Position numbers and translations under genes: made by a program. The notes under the pieces were generated by a model. The model was not told the DNA's origin, did not search any database, and saw nothing but the letters and a program-made list of their open reading frames with translations. Below, one piece after another: positions 22,595 to 30,700 of a DNA stretch of 39,549 nt (within the stretch, counting starts at the first letter, position 1; each line of letters starts with the position of its first letter). Origin of the DNA: Citrobacter freundii (GTDB lineage: Bacteria; Bacteroidota; Bacteroidia; Chitinophagales; Chitinophagaceae); NCBI GenBank assembly GCA_003243445.1, contig QFQQ01000060.1, forward strand, positions 1 through 39,549, read 5' to 3'.

Positions 22595-22968
22595 ACTGTT
22601 TCCAGTTTTTGTGTTTGTTGGTTGATGTGCTTAAAGAAAGGCTTCAAAATCTTTATGTTCTCTTGGGTAAGTGAGTAATAAATGGTTTGTCCTTCTTTTC
22701 TTGCTTCTACAATGTTGCCATCTTTCAATTTGCGTAAGTGCTGTGATACTGCCGGAATGCTCATGCCTAAAATATCGGCAAGGTCACAAGGGCATAGCTC
22801 TTTTTCTTCTTCCAATAGATAAACAATCTTCAGCCTTACTTCGTTACCTGCCAATGCCAAGATATTTGAAAGGCTTACAAATGATTTTTGTGCCGTCTTC
22901 AACTTGCCTTTACAATTCTTAATCTGCTCCTGGTCGGCAAAAAGTCTGATACATGTATTGTCATTCAT
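22591..22968 (-). CDS. ArsR/SmtB-family metal-sensing repressor
   Basis: 125 residues. The winged helix-turn-helix spans residues 33-105: LSNILALAGNEVRLKIVYLL, then the ELCPCDLADILGMS helix with a CPC pair that matches the metal-sensing alpha-3 site (ELCVCDL in ArsR/CadC relatives), and SIPAVSQHLRKLKDGNIVEA as recognition helix and wing. Further cysteines (C6, C19) near the N terminus could complete a soft-metal site as in CadC. A perfect 8-base-arm palindrome lies 23-44 bases upstream (22991-23012). It is followed, overlapping, by merTP, which it presumably represses until metal binds. Confidence 0.88.
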   Translation of the reverse strand: MNDNTCIRLFADQEQIKNCKGKLKTAQKSFVSLSNILALAGNEVRLKIVYLLEEEKELCPCDLADILGMSIPAVSQHLRKLKDGNIVEARKEGQTIYYSLTQENIKILKPFFKHINQQTQKLETV

Positions 22969-22990
22969 GCAGCGAAGGTAACAAAAAAAC

Positions 22991-23012
22991 TATTTAAGCA
23001 AATTCTTAAATA
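22991..23012. promoter_or_regulatory. Candidate ArsR operator
   Basis: TATTTAAG, six bases, CTTAAATA: a perfect 22-base inverted repeat 23 bases upstream of the ArsR-family start. ArsR/SmtB repressors bind imperfect 12-2-12 type palindromes over the promoter, and this site has the right position and AT-rich look. It lies between cadA's end and the repressor gene. Confidence 0.6.
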
Positions 23013-23068
23013 TGAGCTAGGCCTATTTTAACAATGGTAAGCTATTCAAAGTTGTATTGGATAGTGCT

Positions 23069-25045
23069 CTAAACCTTGATTTTCTGAATGCGGACAGCAT
23101 TTAAAATTGCTAACAGTGCTACTCCTACATCTGCTATTACTGCTTCCCAAAGATTGGCAACACCACCTGCTCCTAAGATGAGCACTACAATCTTTACACC
23201 CATAGCTAAAAAAATGTTTTGCCAAACAATGTTGCGTGTAATCTTTCCCACCCTGATTGCCGAAACGATTTTGGAAGGCTGGTCGTTTTGAATAACAACA
23301 TCTGCTGTTTCTATTGTGGCATCACTTCCTAAACCGCCCATTGCAATGCCTGCATCTGCTAAAGCAACTACCGGTGCATCGTTTACACCATCACCAACAA
23401 ATGCAATGTGTCTGCCTTCGTTCTTTAGCTGTTGTACTTTTTCTACTTTTCCTTCGGGCAATAAATCACCATAACCATTGTCTATGCCAATTGCCTTTGC
23501 CACCTGGTCAACTACTTTTTGCTTGTCGCCTGATAACATCACTGTTTTTATGTTCAGGTCATGCATAGCCTTGATAGCCTGTACTGCATCTTCTTTTACT
23601 TCGTCGGCTATGGTAATGTAGCCTGCATATTTATTATTGATTGCTACAACTACAATGGTATCTACAATGTTTTCTGCTTCCGAAGGATAAGAGATATTGA
23701 ACCTTTTGAGCAGTTTTAAATTGCCTGCTAAAACTTCCTTACCTTCAACTGTTCCTTTCAAGCCATGACCCGCAATCTCTTCTACATTCGTTGCTTTGGT
23801 ATTATCTTCTGTATTGCCTGCATAGTCAACCACTGCTTTGCCGACAGGGTGTGTTGAGTTGCGTTCTAATGCTGCTGTAATTCTTACTAACTCTTTTTCA
23901 TCAATTCCACTGCCTACAACTTTCTGTACTTTGAAAACGCCTTTGGTTAGTGTGCCTGTTTTATCCATCACCACAGTATCAACCTTTGTCATTACATCCA
24001 AGAAGTTGCCACCTTTAAATAGTATTCCGTTTCTGGATGCTAAACCTATTCCGCCAAAATAGCCTAATGGTATTGACACAACCAATGCACAAGGACAACT
24101 AATCACCAGGAACACCAATGCCCTGTAGAACCATGTATAGAAAACATAATTGTCAACAATGAAGTAAGGCACAACACAGACTGCAAGAGCTAAAAAGAAT
24201 ACGATGGGTGTGTAGACTTTGGCAAACCGTGAAATGAATAGCTGTGTTTGTGATTTACGTGCTGTGGCATCCTGTACCATTTCCAAGATGCGGCTTAGCT
24301 TACTGTCTTTAAAAGCTGATGTTACTTTTACCTGTGAAACGGTATTAAGGTTTATCATTCCTGCTAAAACCTGTTCTCCTTTGTATTTCGTATCGGGTCT
24401 GCTTTCTCCTGTAAGTGCTGCTGTATTGAATGAAGCATTTTCTGAAATCAGTTCACCATCTAAAGCCACTTTCTCACCTGGCTTTATTTCTATGGTTTCT
24501 CCAATGCTTACCTGTGACGGATTTACTACCTGTGTATTGTTATTCCTAACGACTGTTACTTCATCGGGTCGAATGTCAAGCAGGGCTTTAATATTTCTCT
24601 TTGCCCTGTTTACTGCTGCACTTTGAAACCATTCTCCAATCTGATAGAAAAGCATTACTGCAACACCTTCTTCAAATTCACCAATAGCAAATGCTCCAAT
24701 GGTTGCAACACTCATTAGAACGAACTCATTGAATACGTCTCCACGTTTTGATTTGCGAAATGCCAATGCCAATACTTCTCTACCTGCAAGCAGGTATGCT
24801 ACCAAGTTAATAGTTAGTCCTACCGGTTTGCTTAGCTCTATTCTGAAACCATACTCCAGCACCAAAATGATTGTAAGTATTACAAATGACAACAGCAAAT
24901 CCCAATGTGCTCTCAAGCTATCTTTATCTACTTCAACCTTTGGCGGTTGTACATCTGATGTTGTTTGATACTGGTCAGACGGATTATCTGTAATTTTCGA
25001 TAACTCGTCTAACTGCAAACTCTTGTCTTTATTTGTGTCTGCCAT
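23069..25045 (-). CDS. cadA: Zn/Cd/Pb-exporting P1B-type ATPase (CadA/ZntA-like)
   Basis: 658 residues. The heavy-metal signature CPC is in VISCPCALVVSIPLG, the catalytic Asp in DKTGTLT, the P1B-specific HP pair in RNSTHPVGKAVV, TGES in the actuator domain, and GDGVNDAPVVALADAGIAMG in the phosphorylation domain. The GYFGGIGLASRNGILFKGG stretch after CPC is typical of the Zn/Cd/Pb subgroup. There is no N-terminal HMA domain, only a 45-residue charged leader, so metal delivery may rely on separate HMA proteins. It pumps metal from the cytosol to the periplasm, where CzcBA can carry it out. It is the last gene of the czc unit, 6 bases after the NicO-like gene. Confidence 0.92.
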   Translation of the reverse strand: MADTNKDKSLQLDELSKITDNPSDQYQTTSDVQPPKVEVDKDSLRAHWDLLLSFVILTIILVLEYGFRIELSKPVGLTINLVAYLLAGREVLALAFRKSKRGDVFNEFVLMSVATIGAFAIGEFEEGVAVMLFYQIGEWFQSAAVNRAKRNIKALLDIRPDEVTVVRNNNTQVVNPSQVSIGETIEIKPGEKVALDGELISENASFNTAALTGESRPDTKYKGEQVLAGMINLNTVSQVKVTSAFKDSKLSRILEMVQDATARKSQTQLFISRFAKVYTPIVFFLALAVCVVPYFIVDNYVFYTWFYRALVFLVISCPCALVVSIPLGYFGGIGLASRNGILFKGGNFLDVMTKVDTVVMDKTGTLTKGVFKVQKVVGSGIDEKELVRITAALERNSTHPVGKAVVDYAGNTEDNTKATNVEEIAGHGLKGTVEGKEVLAGNLKLLKRFNISYPSEAENIVDTIVVVAINNKYAGYITIADEVKEDAVQAIKAMHDLNIKTVMLSGDKQKVVDQVAKAIGIDNGYGDLLPEGKVEKVQQLKNEGRHIAFVGDGVNDAPVVALADAGIAMGGLGSDATIETADVVIQNDQPSKIVSAIRVGKITRNIVWQNIFLAMGVKIVVLILGAGGVANLWEAVIADVGVALLAILNAVRIQKIKV

Positions 25046-25051
25046 AATTTA

Positions 25052-25666
25052 CTATTTAATGAGAAATGAAAGAATACCTGTTATGACCAGCGTGAAACCT
25101 GTAATGATACCGGCTTTATGTTCCAATGAATGCCAACTAAGTTTCAAGATGCCTTTGTAAGCATAGCGAACCAATAGCACCATGCCTGTTGTAGTTACCA
25201 GTAAATATGTTGCTGCAATCAGTATGACCAGCCATGTGCCGACAGCTCCTGCCAATAAGAAATAGACTTCTATTTCCATGCAGGGAGAAAAGAACATTGC
25301 TATAACCAATGCTGTTATGATGGCGGCTTTTGTCTTTTGCTTCTTCAGTTCGTCGTTTATATGAAAGTGTTTGTGTACGTGGTGACGGTAGATGAAGATT
25401 AAACCAATTGCAATTAGTATTATTGGAGCTATAATGTTTGTAAAATGAGTAAGACTGTCATCCAGTTTTGAACCCAGGAGACTTAAAACAACTCCTATCA
25501 ATACTGTACTAATGCCGTGAGCTAAAGCAAAAACCAAAGTAACTTTTGTAACTTCTTCTAAGGACCATTGCTCTTTTCTGCCAATAGCTATTACAGGCAG
25601 CCAATGATTGGGAATGACTGCATGTAGTAAACTTATGATTAAGCTGCCTGTAATGATGCTAAGCAT
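25052..25666 (-). CDS. NicO/UreH-like (TauE/SafE-related) membrane transporter
   Basis: 204 residues with six predicted membrane helices. The start IISLLHAVIPNHWLPVIAIG has the His/Asn pattern of the LHAxIPNHWLP group related to nickel/cobalt and UreH-type exporters. A His-rich cytosolic loop, YRHHVHKHFHINDELKKQKT, sits in the middle, and MFFSPCMEIEVYFLL in a later helix carries a Cys and acidic residues. Metal export (Ni, Co or Zn) is plausible given the loop and the neighbours cadA and czc, but the substrate is not certain. The gene overlaps the upstream small membrane-protein gene by 8 bases and is 6 bases from cadA. Confidence 0.75.
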   Translation of the reverse strand: MLSIITGSLIISLLHAVIPNHWLPVIAIGRKEQWSLEEVTKVTLVFALAHGISTVLIGVVLSLLGSKLDDSLTHFTNIIAPIILIAIGLIFIYRHHVHKHFHINDELKKQKTKAAIITALVIAMFFSPCMEIEVYFLLAGAVGTWLVILIAATYLLVTTTGMVLLVRYAYKGILKLSWHSLEHKAGIITGFTLVITGILSFLIK

Positions 25667-25898
25667 TTCGTGCTTTTTGATTTAGAGTGTTTCTGGTGCG
25701 AAGACCGTAATAAAGAAGTATCACTGTCAGAATGATTGATAGTACCAGCATGGTTTTGTGTGATGCTGCTGTGATAGTGAAACCAAATATTTGTATCGGG
25801 TATTTATCAATCATCAAAAAGAAAACATCATCAATAATGTCTTTTGCAAAGAAGCCTGCTAAGAAGATAGCAAGTATTTTTTTGGAAGATATTTTCAT
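25659..25898 (-). CDS. Small two-helix membrane protein
   Basis: 79 residues with two hydrophobic stretches, residues 8-26 (ILAIFLAGFFAKDIIDDVFF) and 48-66 (TMLVLSIILTVILLYYGLR). I do not recognise a family. The DIIDDVFF acidic cluster in or near the first helix is odd for a plain anchor and might bind a cation. Its end overlaps the start of the NicO-like gene by 8 bases, so it is probably a partner or small subunit of that transporter. Confidence 0.6.
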   Translation of the reverse strand: MKISSKKILAIFLAGFFAKDIIDDVFFLMIDKYPIQIFGFTITAASHKTMLVLSIILTVILLYYGLRTRNTLNQKARNA

Positions 25899-25936
25899 AA
25901 CTATTTTGTTTGATGTTATAAGAAATGTGTTTGTTT

Positions 25937-26392
25937 CTATTTGCCTTTCTTACCTGCTGCTGCTCTCCTGATTATTAATTCGATGGCTTTTTGCTTGTCG
26001 CTTACCAATGGGTCAAGCTCTGCCTTTATAATGCCCAATGAAGAAACGCCTATGCCTAATACACCTTCGATGCTGTTCAAATCATCTTCTTCTGTGGTTG
26101 CCACTACACTTGCACCGTATGGGTCTGCCGTGCCGCTTACAACAGAAGGAAAATGAATGTTTATACCAGTAATGTTTGCACCACTACTTTCTACTGTTTC
26201 TTCAATTTTGTTGAAAGGCAATTTCTGTACATCGTAGTTGATGTTTATTTTTGCATGGCTACTTTCGTTTTCTTCAATGGCCATTACACTTTCAACACCT
26301 TCCAATTGTTTTAGTGCCGCATCAATTTGCTTGTTCCATTCGTTGTTCAATCCTGGCTTATGAATGTTTAGAAATAAGAGTGTTGCTTCCAT
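25937..26392 (-). CDS. HMA-fold-like small protein without CxxC, in the czc operon
   Basis: 151 residues, no signal peptide, no cysteine. The first half looks like an HMA/ferredoxin-like unit: an initial strand, LKQLEGVESVMAIEENESSH, KININYDVQKLPFNKIEETV, then GANITGINIHFPS. Residues 90-150 may be a second, partial unit (DLNSIEGVLGIGVSSLGIIK). The metal-site Cys pair of true HMA domains is absent, leaving His and Asp/Glu. It is placed between czcB and the small membrane-protein gene and is probably cytosolic. It may be a Zn-handling chaperone or an assembly partner; the function is unknown. Confidence 0.6.
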   Translation of the reverse strand: MEATLLFLNIHKPGLNNEWNKQIDAALKQLEGVESVMAIEENESSHAKININYDVQKLPFNKIEETVESSGANITGINIHFPSVVSGTADPYGASVVATTEEDDLNSIEGVLGIGVSSLGIIKAELDPLVSDKQKAIELIIRRAAAGKKGK

Positions 26393-26416
26393 AACAATAT
26401 CAAGTTTGGGTCTGAT

Positions 26417-27727
26417 TTATTCTTCTTCTTCTCCACCACCTTTTGCTTTTGATAAAATGTAGTTTGCTCCTTTTACGACAATCTTTTCTTTATCAGGAAG
26501 CTCGCTAATGGGAGTAATTTTGATGTAACCTAATTCACTAACACCCGTAACGACTTCTACCATTTTGAAGCGTACTGATTTCTCATCTTGTTCACCCTTT
26601 TCTTTGCCTTCTGCCTTTTCCTTTTCTTCAGCTTCTTCACTACCTTTTTCTTTTTTTTCTGCTGCTTCACTATTTTCTTCATCCACGACAAAAATGTAGT
26701 TCTTGCCTTCTGACTGCACTACTGCATCTACAGGAATTGCCATAACCTGTTCGCTGCCAACACTGATTAAAGCAGTAACATACATTCCAGGGATGAGCCT
26801 GTATGTATTGGCATTCTCAATGATTGCATGAACAACAATGCCTTTGCTTTCGTTCTCGAAAGATTTATTTACGCCATAGACCCTGCCTGTGATTTCCCTG
26901 TTGTCCTGATTGGTTAAAGTGAAGGTCACCTTCTGCCCATTCCTAACTCTAAAAAGGTCTTTTTCAAATACAGTAAGGTCAGCATGGATTTGTGAATTGT
27001 CTATGATTTCCATTAAGGAGTTGCCGGGTTGAGCATAAGCCCCTGTGTTTACCAAGATGTGACCTACTGTGCCACTGATGGGAGCATACACATTAATTCT
27101 TGTAATGATGCTGCCCCTTGATACTGTGCCGGAATTGATGCCTAATTGCTTTAGCTGTGCTTCCAGTGTTGTTATCCTTGCTCTTTCGGTATTGTAGTTT
27201 GCCTGTGCTTCCTGCAACTTTTTCTTTATGCCTGCACCTGCTTCATCCAATTCTTTTTGTCTTTGCAACTCGGCTGCGGTGTAAGAGAAAGAATTTTTAG
27301 CGGTCAAGTAGTTTTCCTGAATAGTAACTAATTCAGTATTTTCTATTACTGCCAATACCTGCCCTTTCTTAACTTGTTGCCCTTCTATCGGTACAATTCT
27401 CCTGATAACCCCACCTGCCAAAACATTTACATCAGCTCTCTTTTGTGGTGGTACTGCAAGCTGACCACTTGCCTTTACTACCTGGCTTAAATTCTTTAGT
27501 TCTATTGTGCCATACTCAATGCCTACGGCTTCGATCTGTGCCTGTGTAAGCTCTATGCCTTCTTCGGCTTCTTCTGTTTTTGTGGTTTCCTTCTTTTCTG
27601 TTGCCGTTTCTTCAGTAGTCTTCTTGTCCGAACAACCGGTAAGAATGATGGATGCACCTATGCAAAGAATTAGCAGGATGCTTTTATAGAATGATGATGA
27701 CATTTTATCTATGCTTTTATAGTTCAT
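26417..27727 (-). CDS. czcB: RND efflux periplasmic adaptor CzcB
   Basis: A membrane-fusion lipoprotein of 436 residues from the ATG at 27727, one base after the czcA-C stop; an ATG at 27703 is also possible and keeps the same signal peptide (KSILLILCIGASIILTGC). Adaptor segments are AGGVIRRIVPIEGQQVKKGQ, a coiled-coil hairpin (residues 135-185), INVYAPISGTVGHILVNTG and the barrel. A low-complexity Lys/Glu tract of about 35 residues (SEAAEKKEKGSEEAEEKEK and on) interrupts the barrel/membrane-proximal part, and the protein ends GGGEEEE. The acidic runs may buffer Zn, Co or Cd. It works with the upstream CzcA-C fusion. Confidence 0.9.
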   Translation of the reverse strand: MNYKSIDKMSSSFYKSILLILCIGASIILTGCSDKKTTEETATEKKETTKTEEAEEGIELTQAQIEAVGIEYGTIELKNLSQVVKASGQLAVPPQKRADVNVLAGGVIRRIVPIEGQQVKKGQVLAVIENTELVTIQENYLTAKNSFSYTAAELQRQKELDEAGAGIKKKLQEAQANYNTERARITTLEAQLKQLGINSGTVSRGSIITRINVYAPISGTVGHILVNTGAYAQPGNSLMEIIDNSQIHADLTVFEKDLFRVRNGQKVTFTLTNQDNREITGRVYGVNKSFENESKGIVVHAIIENANTYRLIPGMYVTALISVGSEQVMAIPVDAVVQSEGKNYIFVVDEENSEAAEKKEKGSEEAEEKEKAEGKEKGEQDEKSVRFKMVEVVTGVSELGYIKITPISELPDKEKIVVKGANYILSKAKGGGEEEE

Positions 27728-27728
27728 G

Positions 27729-30700
27729 TTATTGCTGACCATTTAGGTATTTAAGATTGATTACTGCCTCGTTCAACTGTTGCAATGCTTCCAGGTATTG
27801 CAGTTTAATCTGCATTGCCTGTGTTAAGTTCTGCACCATTTCAACATAACTGATTTCGCCTTTGCTGAAAGCAAAACGTGCAATACGTATTTGCTCATTT
27901 GCCAAACTGATGCCTTCTGTCTGGTAATAATCTACCCGCTCTCTGTGCTTGAGGTATTGCTGGTAGGTTGACTGATATTCAGATGTTAGTTGCCATTGGG
28001 CCCTGTTAAGGTCCTGCTGCGCAATAGCTACATTCAACTTTTCTGCTTCTACTCTCGCTTTGTATGGTTTTGTAAACAAAGGCAGTGACATTCCTAACTC
28101 AACACCTGCTATACGAGTGCCAGGGAAATAGTTGCGATTGATTTTTGCAGGGTCAAAACCTTTTACAACAAGCTGGTGATTGTAACCAATGGAAAACTCC
28201 GGTAGCCTTTTTGTTCTTTCTAATGCTACTCTTGATTGAGCAACATTTATGTTTTGCATGTGATACGTCAATATAGGATTTTGATTAGCCGCCGTATCAA
28301 AAGAAATGGTTTCAGAAGGGTAAAAAGTTTTGTCTGTTGTGTCAATGGCTATGTCACCTGTGACATTTGTTTGCTGTCTTATCAGGGTTTCATATACTCT
28401 TAAATCTGCCAACGATTCTTTCTTCTGTAGCCGGATTTCAAACGATTGGTTTTGTGCTGTGAGCCTTTCAAGGTTTGATGTTTCGCCTACTTTGTACCGG
28501 ATGTTTGCTTTGGATGAAAAGTCTGTATAAACACTATCCAAGTAGTTAAGCAATCTCAATCTTTCGACCGTGTATAGGTAATTGTAATAAGCAAGCTTGA
28601 TGTTACGCACTATTTCTGCTTCGGTAACCTGCTTATTTGCTTCTGCCAATTTGGTTTGCTGCTGATATACGTTTCGCTGTGTCTTGTAAACACCAGGCAA
28701 AGAGAATGATTGAGAAACACCGATAGAGTTATCAATGTTGCCGCCGCTTGTAGGGTCTTGCGTTACAGTGAAGTTTGTTTTTGGTAAATCAACGGCTGTA
28801 TTTTGCATGGTTCTGTTTTGTTGTATCTCCAAACCTGAACGGCGAAGCTGCGGATTGTTTGCTCTTGCCTGCTGTATCAAGTTCTCCAAAGTTGGATTTC
28901 TTGATTGTGCATGGAGCTTTCCAAACAAGCCTAAGGAAGCAACCAAAATAACTAGAGGTAGTTTGTTAGATTGTAGAATTACCTTCTTGGTTCTGAACTT
29001 TTTCGATATTAAAACGTATAAGCTGGGCAGTACAAAAAGCGTAAGCAGGGTTGCAGTAAGCAGCCCACCTATAACAACTGTTGCCAATGGCTTTTGTACC
29101 TCACCGCCTGCACCTGTTGATAATGCCATAGGCAAGAACCCAAGCGAAGCAACTGCAGCCGTCATTACTACCGGTCTTAACCGAACTTTTGTGCCTTCCA
29201 TCACCCGTTGGTTTATGTCTTCCATGCCTTCCTTTTTAAGTTGATTGAAATACCCTATCAGTACAATTCCATTTAGAACAGCTACACCAAATAATGCAAT
29301 GAAACCTACACCGGCTGAAATGCTGAAAGGCATACCCCTGATTAATAAAGCAAATACACCGCCTATTGCTGAAAGCGGAACGGCAGTGAATATGAGCAAG
29401 GTTTGAGGAATTGACTTGAAAGTTACATAAAGCAGCACAAGGATTAATAACAAGGCAACAGGCACTGCTATTGATAGCCTTGACTTGGCTTCTTTCAGGT
29501 TCTGAAATTCGCCACCATAAGTGATGTAATAACCTGCCGGAAGTTTTAATTCTTTGTCCAGCTTCTCTTGTATTTCTTCTACTGTGCTTTCTACGTCTCT
29601 GCCCCTTACATTAAAACCTACAAACGTTCTACGCTTCCCGTTTTCTCTTGATACCTGTGCCGGTGCTTCTTTGAACTGAATGTTTGCTACCTGATTTAAC
29701 GGCACTTTGTTACCTGATGGAAGCGGTATATAAAGGTTCTCAATGTTTGTTACATCTTCTCTTAGGTTTCGCTGAAGCCGAACTACCATGTCAAACCTTT
29801 TTTCCCCTTCAAACACAACACCTGCTGTACTACCCGCAAAGGCAGTTTGCAAAATGGTATTCACATCATTGATGCTTAACCCGTATTGTGCCATCTTATC
29901 CCTGTTGTACTCTACCGTTATTTGCGGCAATCCTGTAACTCTTTCAACAAAGGGCTCACTTACTCCTTTGACAGGGGCAATGATTTTGGATATTCTGTTT
30001 GCCTGCTGTGCAAGAATGTCTAAATCGTCACCAAATATTTTTATTGCCACATCCTGCCTGATGCCGGATAAAAGTTCATTGAACCGCATTTGCATGGGCT
30101 GTGTAATTTCTACCCTAAGCCCAGGGAGAATTGATAGTGCTTCTTCCATTTTCTCCATCATTTCTTCTCTTGTCTCTGCACTGGTCCAATCTTCTTTTGG
30201 CTTCATGGCTACCATCATATCTGCTCTTTCAACCGGCATGGGATCTGTTGGTATTTCTGCACTACCTATTCTTGTTACCACCTGCTTTACTTCAGGGAAT
30301 TGTTTCTTTAAAATCCTTTCTGCTTTGGAGAACATCGCAACTGTTTGTGTTAATGATGTTCCCTGCATCATGGAAACTTCTACGGTTAAATCGCCTTCTT
30401 CCAATGTTGGTATAAACTGACCGCCCATCCTGTTGAAGACTACGAGTGACAAAATGAATAATGCAAAAGCAATCAGCACTGTTGTTACTTTCCACTTTAG
30501 TACGGTACGCAAAGCAGGTTCGTAAATCCTATGCAATGCATTCATTATTTTATCAGAAATGGATTTCTTGTGAACGGTGCTCTTACTTAAAAATAAAGCA
30601 CTCATCATAGGCACATAAGTGAGTGATAGAATGAAAGCGCCCAAGATGGCAAAAGCAACTGTTTGAGCCATCGGCTTAAACATTTTTCCTTCCACGCCGA

